This document shows positions 1 to 7,184 of a stretch of DNA of 12,187 bases, in pieces. Each line of letters begins with the position of its first letter. Position 1 is the first letter of the stretch. The notes under the pieces are model-generated. The model was not told the origin of the DNA and made no database searches. It worked only from the letters and a program-made list of their open reading frames with translations. This stretch comes from CAZJBP01 sp964544115 (lineage in GTDB: Bacteria; Verrucomicrobiota; Kiritimatiellia; UBA8416; JADHWI01). A program made the position numbers and the translations under genes. The stretch is taken from assembly GCA_964544115.1 (NCBI GenBank), contig CAZJBP010000115.1:1-12187 (forward strand), read 5' to 3'.

Positions 1-1539
1 GGCTCCGGTCGCGGCGTCCTGGATGACGACGTTGGCCGGCGTCAGGCAGCGCAGGGACACCTCGTGCTGCGGCACTTCGGGGGCGGCGTGATACCAGTGC
101 CCGCCTATATGCCGCACCTTCCGGTTGCCCTCGAGCACCTCCAAGGCCATCTCCGCATAGGGGCCGAACGCGGGGGTCTCGGCATCGGCCAGCGGCTTCT
201 CGTGCGCCGCGCAGCGCACATGGCCCGCGGTGACGAACGGGTTGTCGGGGTCAACCACGGCGTGCTCCACGCAGCGCTCGAAGATGTATTCGGGCGCGCC
301 CATGACGTACTGGTTGATGCTGGTGTCCAGCCCGATAAGGAAAACGACCGAGTCGGCCTCGCGCCGCCCGGCCCGTCCCGACTGCTGGAAGAACGACGCC
401 AGCGTTCCCGGGTAGCCCACGATCACGCACGCCTCGAGGGCTCCCACGTCGATCCCCAACTCCAGCGCCCGCGTCGCGCTGACGCCGATCAACTCGCCCG
501 CGAACAGCCGGCGCTCGATCTCACGCCGATCCTCGGGCAGATACCCGCCGCGGTACGGCATGACCTTGGCCGTCTGCCCCGGGGCCAGCTCACGCAGGCG
601 CTCGGTCACGTAGCGGTGAATCATCTCCGCGGTCATGCGGGCCTTGGAGAAGGCGATGGTGGGCACCCCGCGCGCGATGAGCCGCGCCATCAGCTCGTGC
701 GCCTCGACGTTGGCGCTGCGGCGGCTGCGCCACGCCGTCTGCCGGATGCGCGGCGGATTCCAGAACACATAGACCCGCCGGCCGCGCGGGCTGCCGTCGC
801 GGTCGACGGCCACGAAGTCGCGCCCGCTCAGCCGGCGGGCCAGTTCCGGCGCGTTGGCGATCGTGGCCGAGCAGGCGATGAGCTGCGGCCGCGACCCGTA
901 GTGCTCGCACACCCGGAACAGGCGCGTGAGCAGGTGGGCCATGTTCGCGCCGAAGATTCCGCTGTAGGTGTGCAGCTCGTCGAGCACGAGATAGCGGAGC
1001 CCGGAGAGAAAGCGGGCCCACCGCGGATGCTCGGGAAGCAGGGCGGCGTGCACCATGTCGGGGTTGGAGAACACGGCCGACGCGCCGTCGCGCAGGCGGC
1101 GTCGCAGCGGCGACGGCGTGTCGCCGTCGAACACGCCCGCGAGCCGCTCGCCGAGGCCGGCCGCATGCAGCTCAGGCGCAAAACGGCTGAATTGGTCCTG
1201 GCACAGCGCCTTGGTGGGAAACAGCAGCAGCGCTGTCGCGCGCGGGTCGGCCCGCAGCGCGTGGAGCACCGGCAGGCGGAAGCACAGGCTCTTGCCCGAG
1301 GCCGTGCCGCTGGTCACCAGCACGTCGCGCCCGTCCAGCGCCGCGCGCACGGCCTGCGCCTGGTGGCTGTACAGACGCTCGACGCCCACCGCCGCCAGCA
1401 GGTCATCCACGCCCAGGGCGGCGGCTGCGACCGCATCGGCATAGTCGGCGACGCGCGCCGGCAGCTCACGCACATGCACGATCTGCCCCGCGTAGGCCGG
1501 ATCGCTGCGCAGCTCGGCAAGGAAGGCATCCACATCCAT
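1..1539 (-). CDS. mrfA: MrfA/YprA-like DEAD/DEAH-box DNA helicase, 3' end beyond window
   Basis: Superfamily 2 helicase, 513 residues visible and still open at the left edge. Residues 76-84 are the Walker A loop TSGTASGKS, followed by FPTKAL at 107-112, SNPDMVH at 158-164, the Walker B box DELH at 187-190 and SAT at 224-226. The second RecA domain has SATRALELGIDVG near 354-366 and QQSGRAGRR at 385-393. This motif set and the DELHTYSG version of box II are typical of YprA/MrfA, the B. subtilis helicase needed for mitomycin C repair. The family's C-terminal cysteine-rich region would lie outside the window. The ATG at 1539 is chosen because the MDVDAFLAEL reading starts there; no Shine-Dalgarno is visible. 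Its partner mrfB lies upstream on the same strand, separated by a duplicated spacer that repeats this start. A long plus-strand ORF over this gene is an antisense shadow. Family assignment is secure; the mitomycin role is inferred from B. subtilis. Confidence 0.93.
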   Translation of the reverse strand, partial: MDVDAFLAELRSDPAYAGQIVHVRELPARVADYADAVAAAALGVDDLLAAVGVERLYSHQAQAVRAALDGRDVLVTSGTASGKSLCFRLPVLHALRADPRATALLLFPTKALCQDQFSRFAPELHAAGLGERLAGVFDGDTPSPLRRRLRDGASAVFSNPDMVHAALLPEHPRWARFLSGLRYLVLDELHTYSGIFGANMAHLLTRLFRVCEHYGSRPQLIACSATIANAPELARRLSGRDFVAVDRDGSPRGRRVYVFWNPPRIRQTAWRSRRSANVEAHELMARLIARGVPTIAFSKARMTAEMIHRYVTERLRELAPGQTAKVMPYRGGYLPEDRREIERRLFAGELIGVSATRALELGIDVGALEACVIVGYPGTLASFFQQSGRAGRREADSVVFLIGLDTSINQYVMGAPEYIFERCVEHAVVDPDNPFVTAGHVRCAAHEKPLADAETPAFGPYAEMALEVLEGNRKVRHIGGHWYHAAPEVPQHEVSLRCLTPANVVIQDAATGA

Positions 1540-1633
1540 GCCGGTTACGGTAGATCGGTCCGCCCCCCCGGCGCAAGTCCCGCCGGGGACGGCGTCGGTA
1601 TGGGATGACACCTGCTTAAGGGGTTCTTGCCGT

Positions 1634-1707
1634 CTTAATCGTAATCCTAATCTTGCTCTTAATCCGCTCATGCATAATGGATTACGATTAAGATCAAGAT
1701 TAGGATT
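1634..1707. repeat. TAATCN-type inverted repeat, spacer copy 1
   Basis: Period-six arms. cttaatcgtaatcc (1634-1647) is a perfect reverse complement of ggattacgattaag (1679-1692), a 14-bp stem. aatcctaatcttg (1643-1655) is a perfect reverse complement of caagattaggatt (1695-1707), a 13-bp stem. The stems share bases 1643-1647 and are interleaved, so they cannot both form fully. The loop around 1666-1678 contains atgcat. Neither stem has a terminator-like U-run. Confidence 0.85.
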
Positions 1708-1772
1708 CGGATGGGAATTCGCGATTAACTGAGCGCCATTCGCGTCGGCATCGGCGACATCCCGCGGGGCCG

Positions 1773-2000
1773 TTACCCGAATATGTGCGGCACGCCCCAC
1801 TCGATACCGATTCCGACCCCGGAACGGCAGAAGAAGATCAAATGCGCCTGCCCCGGGGACGGGGGCCTCGTGCCCCCCCGTACACCTACCCGTACCCGTA
1901 CACGATCTTGCTGCCTCCCAGCCGCGTGCACGTGTACCGCTTCGCTGTGTAAGGGCACGCGCATGCCAGTCAGCGCGGCAAGAAAGGCGTCCACATCCAT
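1773..2000 (-). pseudogene. Duplicated mrfA start with non-homologous tail (decoy ORF)
   Basis: An ATG at 2000 opens MDVDAFLAAL, nine of ten residues identical to the MrfA N-terminus, with the same upstream context (ACCGCAACCGGC here, ACCGTAACCGGC at mrfA). After about 12 codons the reading leaves mrfA homology, runs through the spacer hairpin as low-complexity sequence rich in R, V and G, and stops with TAA at 1773-1775, giving about 75 residues. It is a by-product of the tandem duplication. Whether it is translated is unknown. If it is, it would act as a leader peptide ORF upstream of mrfA. I see no domain in the tail. Confidence 0.7.
1886..1960. repeat. GTACCC-type hairpin with CGCTTCGCT core, spacer copy 1
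   Basis: The left arm is cgtacacctacccgtacccg, followed by a loop region of about 30 bases. The right arm is cgtgcacgtgtac, then the 9-mer CGCTTCGCT at 1938-1946, then gtgtaagggcacgcgcatg. The pairing is weaker than in copy 2 because both arms have drifted. In minus-strand direction it follows the duplicated mrfA fragment. Confidence 0.65.
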
Positions 2001-2093
2001 GCCGGTTGCGGTGGATCGGTCCGACCCCCGGCGCAAGCCCCGCAGGGGACGGCGTCGGTATGGGATGACACCTGCTTAAGGGGTTCTTTCCGT

Positions 2094-2167
2094 CTTAATC
2101 GTAATCCTAATCTTGCTCTTAATCCGCTTATGCATAGTGGATTACGATTAAGATCAAGATTAGGATT
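2094..2167. repeat. TAATCN-type inverted repeat, spacer copy 2
   Basis: Second copy of the element at 1634-1707, with the same stems at 2094-2107/2139-2152 and 2103-2115/2155-2167. It differs from copy 1 at only two positions, both in the loop (gctcatgcataat becomes gcttatgcatagt). All stem positions are unchanged. Confidence 0.85.
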
Positions 2168-2295
2168 CGGATGGGAATTGCGGGGCCGTTACCCGAATAT
2201 GTGCGGCACGCCCCACTCGATACCGATTCCGACCCCGGAACGGCAGAAGAAGATCAAATGCGCCGGACCCGGGGACGGCGGCCTTCTGCCCCCCC

Positions 2296-2380
2296 CGTAC
2301 ACCTACCCGTACCCGTTCACGACCCTGCTGACTCCCGGCATCGTGAACGTGTACCGCTTCGCTGTGTACGGGTACGAGGG
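2296..2380. repeat. GTACCC-type hairpin with CGCTTCGCT core, downstream of mrfB
   Basis: The inner stem cgttcacga (2314-2322) pairs perfectly with tcgtgaacg (2341-2349) across an 18-base loop. The outer left arm has cgtacacctacccgtaccc. The right arm has gtgtac, CGCTTCGCT at 2355-2363, then gtgtacgggtacgagg. It starts about 17-20 bases after the mrfB stop at 2397-2399 on the minus strand. There is no T-tract, so it is not a classical intrinsic terminator, but its position suits an mRNA 3' structure. Confidence 0.75.
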
Positions 2381-2396
2381 CCTCTTGGCGGAAGCC

Positions 2397-3371
2397 TCAC
2401 ACCTCGGCATCGAGCCGAAGCAGGAGCTCGGCCAGGGTCACGAGGTCACGCGCGTTGTGCCGCAGCGTGTCGACCATCTGCCACGCGTCGTTGCTTCGCA
2501 CGTAGGCGTGGTACGCGGCGGGGATTTCGGAGCCCGGGATGTCGCCCGTGCGGGGAGCGTGGCGGCAGACGCGCTGCTCGAGAGTTTGGAGCCGGCAATC
2601 GGGCAGCACTCCGCGCCACCGCCTACGGCTCTCGTGCAGCAGATCCACGTGCGCCTCGGCAAGGCGGAAATCCACGCGATGGGCCACGGCGCGGTTGCGG
2701 ACGTACGGCACGTCGAAGCTCTTGCCGTTGAAGCTCACGACCACGCGCTTTGCTGCGGCGTCCTGCACGAAGCGGGCGATCACCGCCGCCTCCTCGGCAT
2801 AGTCGCGCGCAAAGAACTGCCGCACCTCCAGCCGCCCCTCCCAGCAGCCCATGATGCCGATCAAGAAGAGCGGGGAGTTGGACAGGCCCGTGGTTTCAAT
2901 ATCCATGAACAGCAGGTCCGACGGCTGGAGGGCGCCGGCTTCGCAGGCCCGGCCGATGCAGCGGCACAGCGGAGAGTCCCCCGCCAGGAGCTCGCGGCCG
3001 AAGGCGGCGTCCAGTCCGACCACCCCGTCGACCTCCTCCGCCGGCTGGCGCACCTCGAACAAGACCCCGCGCTCGGACCCGACTTCCCGTCCCGTCGGAA
3101 AGGCTTCCGAAAGGTCCACGCGGCCTTGCCGAGCCCGCGGAGCGCCCGCGGCAGGGGCGGCAGCAGCCGGGATCACCCGGGGCAGGTCGCGGCGGTAGAC
3201 CAGCGGCTCCTGGGGGGCGGCGCCCGCGGGGCGGGCGCGCTCAGCCACGCGCTGGAGGGCGGAGCGCCGCAGGTCAGCGGCCGGCAGGCGACTCCCGGCC
3301 CAGCCCTTCGTCAGCCGGGACAGCTCGGAGCGCAGTTCGCGCAGCCGCTTCTGTTTGTCCGCAGGCTCCAT
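2397..3371 (-). CDS. mrfB: MrfB/YprB-like RNase H-fold exonuclease
   Basis: Exonuclease partner of MrfA in the B. subtilis mitomycin repair pathway. The catalytic domain is in the C-terminal half. Numbered from the in-frame TTG at 3383, FMDIETTGL gives D161 and E163, FNGKSFDVPY gives D224, HVDLLHESRR gives D247, and HNARDLVTL gives H309 and D313, the pattern of a DEDDh enzyme. DIPGSEIPAAYHAYVR near 281-296 is typical of YprB proteins. The first 130 residues are charged and alanine/proline-rich, a likely linker. I start at ATG 3371 (324 residues), eight bases after the MFS stop. The alternative TTG at 3383 (328 residues) would overlap that stop as TTGA. Either way the gene is probably translationally coupled to the transporter. 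B. subtilis YprB is longer, so the C-terminal TPR-like part appears to be missing. Confidence 0.9.
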   Translation of the reverse strand: MEPADKQKRLRELRSELSRLTKGWAGSRLPAADLRRSALQRVAERARPAGAAPQEPLVYRRDLPRVIPAAAAPAAGAPRARQGRVDLSEAFPTGREVGSERGVLFEVRQPAEEVDGVVGLDAAFGRELLAGDSPLCRCIGRACEAGALQPSDLLFMDIETTGLSNSPLFLIGIMGCWEGRLEVRQFFARDYAEEAAVIARFVQDAAAKRVVVSFNGKSFDVPYVRNRAVAHRVDFRLAEAHVDLLHESRRRWRGVLPDCRLQTLEQRVCRHAPRTGDIPGSEIPAAYHAYVRSNDAWQMVDTLRHNARDLVTLAELLLRLDAEV

Positions 3372-3379
3372 GGTCCTAC

Positions 3380-4888
3380 TCAATCCGGCAGCGGCGCCGG
3401 GCTGTGCGGCTCGTCATTGTCGCTATCCGGCTCCGAATCGCGGGAGAACGGGAACACATTATACAGCATGCCGAGCAGACGCAACGGATTGCCGATGCGC
3501 AGGAACGCCAGGAACGAGGCAGCCGGGAACCCCGTCCCGCGCTCGTGAACGCGGCACAGGAGGCTGCTGGCAAGGAGCGAGGCCAGCGCCGTCTGAACGA
3601 TCAGAAGCACGTGAAAATACGAAAGCGCCATGCCCGGATGCAGTTCCCACTTCAGCGGGTGCGCGAGCAGCCAGTCCATCACCCACCCGCCGACAATCGG
3701 TCCGGCCGCCGCCATCAGGCCGGACACCGACCAGTACAGGCCGAGCACCAGCATCCTCCCCTGCCGGCCGGTCAGCGTGTTGACCAGGTGCAACTGGCAC
3801 AGCCCCACGGCCGAGTACAGCACGCCGCAGACCAGGTTCGTCGGCATCAGCACAGCCATGAAGACCGGCACGCTTGCCCCACCCCACACCGGCAGAACAA
3901 CGTCGCCGGGCCTCACGCCCAGCCAGCAGATCAGGCCAACAACCGGTCCCAGCACCATCATCAGGGCCCCGATGGACCGCGCGCCGATGCGGTCGATCAT
4001 CAAGCCCAGCGGCCAGCCGGCCACCAGCGCGCCCACCGGCCCGGCCATGGCCAGCCACGCCAGATCCGTGTAGGACGCATGAAAATCCTGCCGCAGGTAC
4101 ACCACGCCGAACGATCCGGCCAGGCCCAGGCTGAACATCCAGAGCCCCATCGACAGGGTCAGCCATCGGAAATCCGGATTCGCCCACACCTTCTTCAGCC
4201 GATCCAACACCGGCGTATCGTCCAGCGTCCGCTCGTGCGGCGGCTCGTCCACCATCCAGTGCATCAGGACGTCCACGACCCCCAGCACGCCCGCCACCGC
4301 AAACGCCAGGATGAAACCCAGGTCCGCCCGGTCGCCACCCTCGCCGCCAAATCGGTCAAGGGTCTTCCCCGCCAGCCAGCAGCCCGCAATGAACGACACC
4401 ATCGTGGCTGACTGTCGGAGGCCCCAGAACCGCCCTCCAATGCGCTTCGGCACCAGGTCGGCCATCCAGCTGAACCAGGCCACGGCGGCGATCTGGGCCA
4501 GAAGGGCGCTCACGCCAACCACGGCGATGAGCGTCCAGACCTTGGTCGAATTGGACATACCGGGCAGCATCAACAGCACGCAGGGCGCAAACCACAGCAC
4601 CCGGTGAACCAGGCAGAACCACGCCCAAAAGGCGCGGCGATGCGGCAGGCGCTCGGCGAAGAGGGATGCAGGGAACTGCATCAGAACCGCCACTTGCTGC
4701 ACGGCCGCGATCAGGCCGATCTGGACGCCGCTCGCCCCGAGGTGCAGCAGCAGCATGGTGTTCGGTACGCCGAGGGCGACCGCCACCCAGCCCGTGCCCA
4801 CCGTGCTCGCACCAATGCTCAGCGACAGGTTGCGCCGGAGGCGTCCCGGGGTGAACTCGACTGTGTGGCCTGTTGGGTTCGAAGTCAT
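3380..4888 (-). CDS. Major facilitator superfamily transporter, substrate unknown
   Basis: Inner-membrane protein of 502 residues with about a dozen hydrophobic stretches, including about 25-50, 54-76, 88-110, 118-140, 159-175, 190-212, 241-264, 276-298, 304-323, 332-362, 376-405 and 420-445. The loop WFSWMADLVPKRIGGRFWG (138-156) and LMIDRIGARSIG (296-307) are MFS inter-helix signatures. A central loop, MVDEPPHERTLDDTPV, separates the halves. The acidic C-tail (DSEPDSDNDEPH) is cytoplasmic-looking. I chose ATG 4888 because the 15 residues added by ATG 4933 (MSCHAGLARVSCSAS) look non-conserved; neither start has a clear Shine-Dalgarno. Its stop abuts or overlaps the mrfB start, so the two probably share a transcript. 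Substrate cannot be read from the sequence; drug export is only a guess from the mrfB linkage. Confidence 0.85.
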   Translation of the reverse strand: MTSNPTGHTVEFTPGRLRRNLSLSIGASTVGTGWVAVALGVPNTMLLLHLGASGVQIGLIAAVQQVAVLMQFPASLFAERLPHRRAFWAWFCLVHRVLWFAPCVLLMLPGMSNSTKVWTLIAVVGVSALLAQIAAVAWFSWMADLVPKRIGGRFWGLRQSATMVSFIAGCWLAGKTLDRFGGEGGDRADLGFILAFAVAGVLGVVDVLMHWMVDEPPHERTLDDTPVLDRLKKVWANPDFRWLTLSMGLWMFSLGLAGSFGVVYLRQDFHASYTDLAWLAMAGPVGALVAGWPLGLMIDRIGARSIGALMMVLGPVVGLICWLGVRPGDVVLPVWGGASVPVFMAVLMPTNLVCGVLYSAVGLCQLHLVNTLTGRQGRMLVLGLYWSVSGLMAAAGPIVGGWVMDWLLAHPLKWELHPGMALSYFHVLLIVQTALASLLASSLLCRVHERGTGFPAASFLAFLRIGNPLRLLGMLYNVFPFSRDSEPDSDNDEPHSPAPLPD

Positions 4889-4969
4889 GGAGGCGGAACA
4901 TGAAACGCGCGCGAGCCCCGCATGACAAGACAAAAACTCAGCGCCCCATACGCCTCGACGGGTATCCCG

Positions 4970-5076
4970 CGGGCCGCCGCAGGCCTCCCATCGTCCTCGT
5001 CCCTCGTCGTCGTCCTCGATCTGAACTTTCGATTACGAGGACGAGGACCGCTTCGCTGAGGACGAGGGCGATTTCA
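4970..5076. repeat. CTCGTC-type hairpin with CGCTTCGCT core, downstream of the YkgJ-type gene
   Basis: The left arm atcgtcctcgtccctcgtc pairs imperfectly with gacgaggacc, then CGCTTCGCT at 5049-5057, then gaggacgagggcgat. The loop region is ctgaactttcgattacg. The 9-mer core and its place inside the right arm match the elements at 1938 and 2355, although the arms here are built from GAGGAC rather than GTAC units. It begins about 30 bases past the YkgJ-type stop on the minus strand and fills most of the 170-bp gap to the MFS gene. No T-tract. Confidence 0.75.
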
Positions 5077-5103
5077 TCCTGTCTCTGTTTCCGGTCTGCT
5101 GCG

Positions 5104-5484
5104 TCATGGCGCCGCGAGGTCCCGCGCAACGGGGCACACGCGCTCGTAGCCCTCGTAGCGCCATCCCAGCGGGAAGTCGCGGCATTGCTGAGGCTTGGCA
5201 TCCTGCACGCGGCACGATGCGTCGGCCTCGAGAAACACGCAATCCCCGTTGGCCTGATCCACGAGGCTCAGCCCCTGGCGGTCGGCGGTCAGGCACGTGT
5301 AGCGCTGCGTGAAGGCATCGACCGGCAGGCCTAGCTCAGCGGCCAGCGCGTCGATGTCGGCGGCCGTCAGGCGCACGTAGCCCCGGACGCGGCAGCACTC
5401 GCCACAGCGGCGGCAGAGCCACGGGGAATCGATGACGCGCCCCGGATCACGCATGGGTGTGGGCTTGGAGGTATCGTCTGACAT
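5104..5484 (-). CDS. YkgJ-type CxxCxxCC cysteine-cluster protein
   Basis: Small cytoplasmic protein of the CxxCxxCC (YkgJ) family, thought to bind zinc or an iron-sulphur centre; no reaction is established. From the ATG at 5484 (126 residues) the cluster is C24, C27, C30 and C31 in LCRRCGECCR, with C64, C82, C91, C101 (PQQCRDFPLGW) and C117 (ERVCPV) further on, all in the usual family order. A second in-frame ATG at 5454 gives 116 residues. Both lie inside the 3' end of thrC, overlapping it by 38 or 8 bases, so translation is probably coupled. No Shine-Dalgarno is seen for either. The longer open frame back to 5562 is rejected because that part is read through thrC with arginine/tryptophan-rich shadow sequence. 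Confidence 0.85.
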   Translation of the reverse strand: MSDDTSKPTPMRDPGRVIDSPWLCRRCGECCRVRGYVRLTAADIDALAAELGLPVDAFTQRYTCLTADRQGLSLVDQANGDCVFLEADASCRVQDAKPQQCRDFPLGWRYEGYERVCPVARDLAAP

Positions 5485-6829
5485 GATCGATGGAAGCCGG
5501 CACCACCTCGCAGCGTGACGGCAGCCCCTCCAGCGCGTCGATGGCCGGGTGCCGCGCCACATCCCGCCCGACGGCCTCGCGAATGGCCTCAGGAAACTTC
5601 GCCGGGTGCGCCGTGGCCAGGCAGATCATCGGCTCGGAGGCGGAGAGGAATCGCCGGCCCACGTGCACGCCCACGGCGGTGTGGGGATCCAGCAAGTAGC
5701 GGTCTCGCTCATACACCTGCCGGATCTCGTCCAGCGTGGCCTGGCGGTCGCCGGAGCCGGCCACGATCACGGGATCCGGGCCCTGCTGGGCCGCGTTCCA
5801 TGCGAGCCGCCCGGTGCGGGCGAACTCGTTCATCAGCGCGGCCAGCCGCCCCGGGTCCTCGCCCAGCCGGTAATACAGGTAGCGCTCGAAGTTGCTGGCC
5901 ACCTGGATATCCATCGACGGGCTCAGCGTCGGCACAACCCGGCCGAGGCTGTAGTCGCCGGCGCTGAAAAACCGCGCGAGGATGTCGTTCTCGTTGGTGG
6001 CCAGCACCAGCCGCGAAATCGGCAGCCCCATGCGCCAGGCCAGGTAGCCGGCGAAGACGTTTCCGAAGTTGCCGGTCGGCACCGAGAACTGCACGCGCGT
6101 GGCGCCGGTGCGGTCCATGACGCGGAAGGCGGCGTAGAAGTAGTACACGATCTGGGCCAGCAGCCGCGCCCAGTTTATGGAGTTGACCGTTCCGAGGCTC
6201 AGGCGTCCCTTCAGCTCCAGGTCGCTGAAGATCTGCTTCATGATCCCCTGGCAGTCGTCGAACGTGCCCTGCACGGCGAGGTTGAATACGTTCGCGTCGG
6301 CCACGGTCGTCATCTGCAGCGCCTGGATGCGGCTCGTGCGCCCGTGCGGGTGCATGACGAAGATGCGGATGCGCTCGCGGCCGCGCACGCCGTGGATCGC
6401 CGCGCTGCCGGTATCCCCGCTGGTCGCCGCGAGGATGTTCATCTCCGAGCCCTCCGCGGCGAGGATCCGCTCGAAGAGGTTGCCGAGGAATTGCAGCGCC
6501 ACATCCTTGAACGCCAGCGTCGGACCGTGGAACAGCTCGAGCACGTGCACGTCGCCCACCTTCACCACGGGGGTGATGTCCGGGTGCGTGAAGGTGGCGT
6601 AGCTGCGGCGCAGCAGGTCCGTCAGCTCCGCGTCGGGGATGTCGACGAACAGGCGCATCACCGCGTGCGCGAGGTCAACGTACGGCAGCGTCCGCCACTC
6701 GGGCAGCCGCGCGCGGACGTCGGGAACCGTGGCGGGCAGCAGGAGTCCCCCGTCATCGGCCATGCCCATCGTCACCGACTCGGTAAACCGGATCGGAGAC
6801 ACTCCACCCCGCGTGCTGACGTACTCCAT
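5447..6829 (-). CDS. thrC: Threonine synthase, PLP-dependent
   Basis: Converts O-phosphohomoserine to threonine, the last step of threonine synthesis, in the cytoplasm. The 460-residue length fits the longer E. coli/yeast-like class. The N-terminus MEYVSTRGG and the block ELFHGPTLAFKD (98-109) are diagnostic; K108 is the lysine expected to bind pyridoxal phosphate. SGDTGSA (137-143) and PTGNFGN (251-257) are the cofactor phosphate and ring-binding loops. NSINWARLLAQIVYYF (216-231) is also family-typical. The ATG at 6829 gives the expected STRG N-terminus; no Shine-Dalgarno is visible upstream. It is followed by an overlapping YkgJ-type gene and preceded by a 355-bp space holding large inverted repeats, so it likely has its own promoter there. 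I see no threonine attenuator peptide. The plus-strand ORF over it is an antisense shadow. Confidence 0.96.
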   Translation of the reverse strand: MEYVSTRGGVSPIRFTESVTMGMADDGGLLLPATVPDVRARLPEWRTLPYVDLAHAVMRLFVDIPDAELTDLLRRSYATFTHPDITPVVKVGDVHVLELFHGPTLAFKDVALQFLGNLFERILAAEGSEMNILAATSGDTGSAAIHGVRGRERIRIFVMHPHGRTSRIQALQMTTVADANVFNLAVQGTFDDCQGIMKQIFSDLELKGRLSLGTVNSINWARLLAQIVYYFYAAFRVMDRTGATRVQFSVPTGNFGNVFAGYLAWRMGLPISRLVLATNENDILARFFSAGDYSLGRVVPTLSPSMDIQVASNFERYLYYRLGEDPGRLAALMNEFARTGRLAWNAAQQGPDPVIVAGSGDRQATLDEIRQVYERDRYLLDPHTAVGVHVGRRFLSASEPMICLATAHPAKFPEAIREAVGRDVARHPAIDALEGLPSRCEVVPASIDHVRRYLQAHTHA

Positions 6830-6964
6830 GGGCCGGGAGGTTAAGAACTGCGGCCGGAGGCATCAAGACAAACCGTGGAGCAGCAGCGAGGGCCACTTCC
6901 GAAACGCATACCCACCCCCGGGCGGAAAGGAGTGCAACCTGCTCACCGCACGTGCGTAGCGCGC

Positions 6965-6987
6965 CCGCCCCGGCATGCCCGGGGCGG
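6965..6987. repeat. GC-rich palindrome upstream of thrC
   Basis: ccgccccgg (6965-6973) and ccggggcgg (6979-6987) form a perfect 9-bp stem around the loop catgc. It lies 136 bases upstream of the thrC start. No T-run follows on either strand, so it is better described as a REP-like palindrome than a terminator. Confidence 0.75.
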
Positions 6988-6999
6988 CGGCAACGTGGC

Positions 7000-7157
7000 G
7001 CGGATCGGGTTGCGGCGTATTCGCCGACCGAAAGCAGATGCATCAGCCCGGCTTGGATGCAAGGCGACGCAGGCGGCGCCAGACTTCCGGTCTGCGCCGC
7101 CCTGCGGCAACGCAGCAGACGAGCCGGGATCATGCATCTGCTTTCGGCCCGATCCGC
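7000..7157. repeat. 158-nt nested inverted repeat between the methyltransferase gene and thrC
   Basis: A cruciform-like element built in layers. The outer stem is gcggatcggg (7000-7009) with cccgatccgc (7148-7157). The next is ccgaaagcagatgcat (7028-7043) with its perfect complement atgcatctgctttcgg (7132-7147). A third layer is cccggct (7047-7053) with agccggg (7122-7128). The apex is near-complementary gcaggcggcgccagac with gtctgcgccgccctgc around a short ttccg loop. The left arm carries a bulge (7010-7027) that contains its own ggcg-tatt-cgcc hairpin. It starts 27 bases after the methyltransferase stop on the minus strand. No ORF or T-tract is associated with it. Confidence 0.88.
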
Positions 7158-7184
7158 GACACACCCACAAGCCGGGCTCGCGCA

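Larger units (their letters stand above)
1510..2380. repeat. Tandem duplication of the mrfA 5' end and upstream spacer
   Basis: Two imperfect direct copies, about 1510-1955 and 1971-2380. Matching anchors: the mrfA start at 1539 and its duplicate at 2000 (offset 461); tgggatgacacctgcttaag at 1601 and 2061 (offset 460); cgttacccgaatatgtgcgg at 1771 and 2187 (offset 416); cgtgtaccgcttcgctgtgt at 1931 and 2349 (offset 418). The drop in offset marks about 44 bases present only in copy 1, near 1720-1765. Each copy contains the first ten mrfA codons, a TAATCN-type hairpin, a unique-looking block and a GTACCC-type hairpin with the CGCTTCGCT core. The copies have many scattered substitutions, so the duplication is not recent. 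It fills most of the 857-bp mrfB-mrfA gap. Confidence 0.93.

Noticed and set aside
64..1608. 514-residue plus-strand ORF
   Set aside because: It is antisense to mrfA, whose minus-strand reading has all helicase motifs. The plus reading is rich in H, R, G and A with no domain, a usual result of high GC content.
2130..3548. 472-residue plus-strand ORF
   Set aside because: It runs across the spacer repeat and antisense through mrfB; no domain is recognisable and its N-terminal part is repeat sequence.
5549..6844. 431-residue plus-strand ORF
   Set aside because: Antisense shadow of thrC, which has clear catalytic motifs on the minus strand.
6830..6960. Threonine attenuator upstream of thrC
   Set aside because: No short peptide rich in Thr/Ile codons with an adjacent terminator-antiterminator pair was found.
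7000..7157. Intrinsic terminator or riboswitch
   Set aside because: There is no U-tract on either strand and no known aptamer core could be recognised; a palindromic repeat is the safer description.
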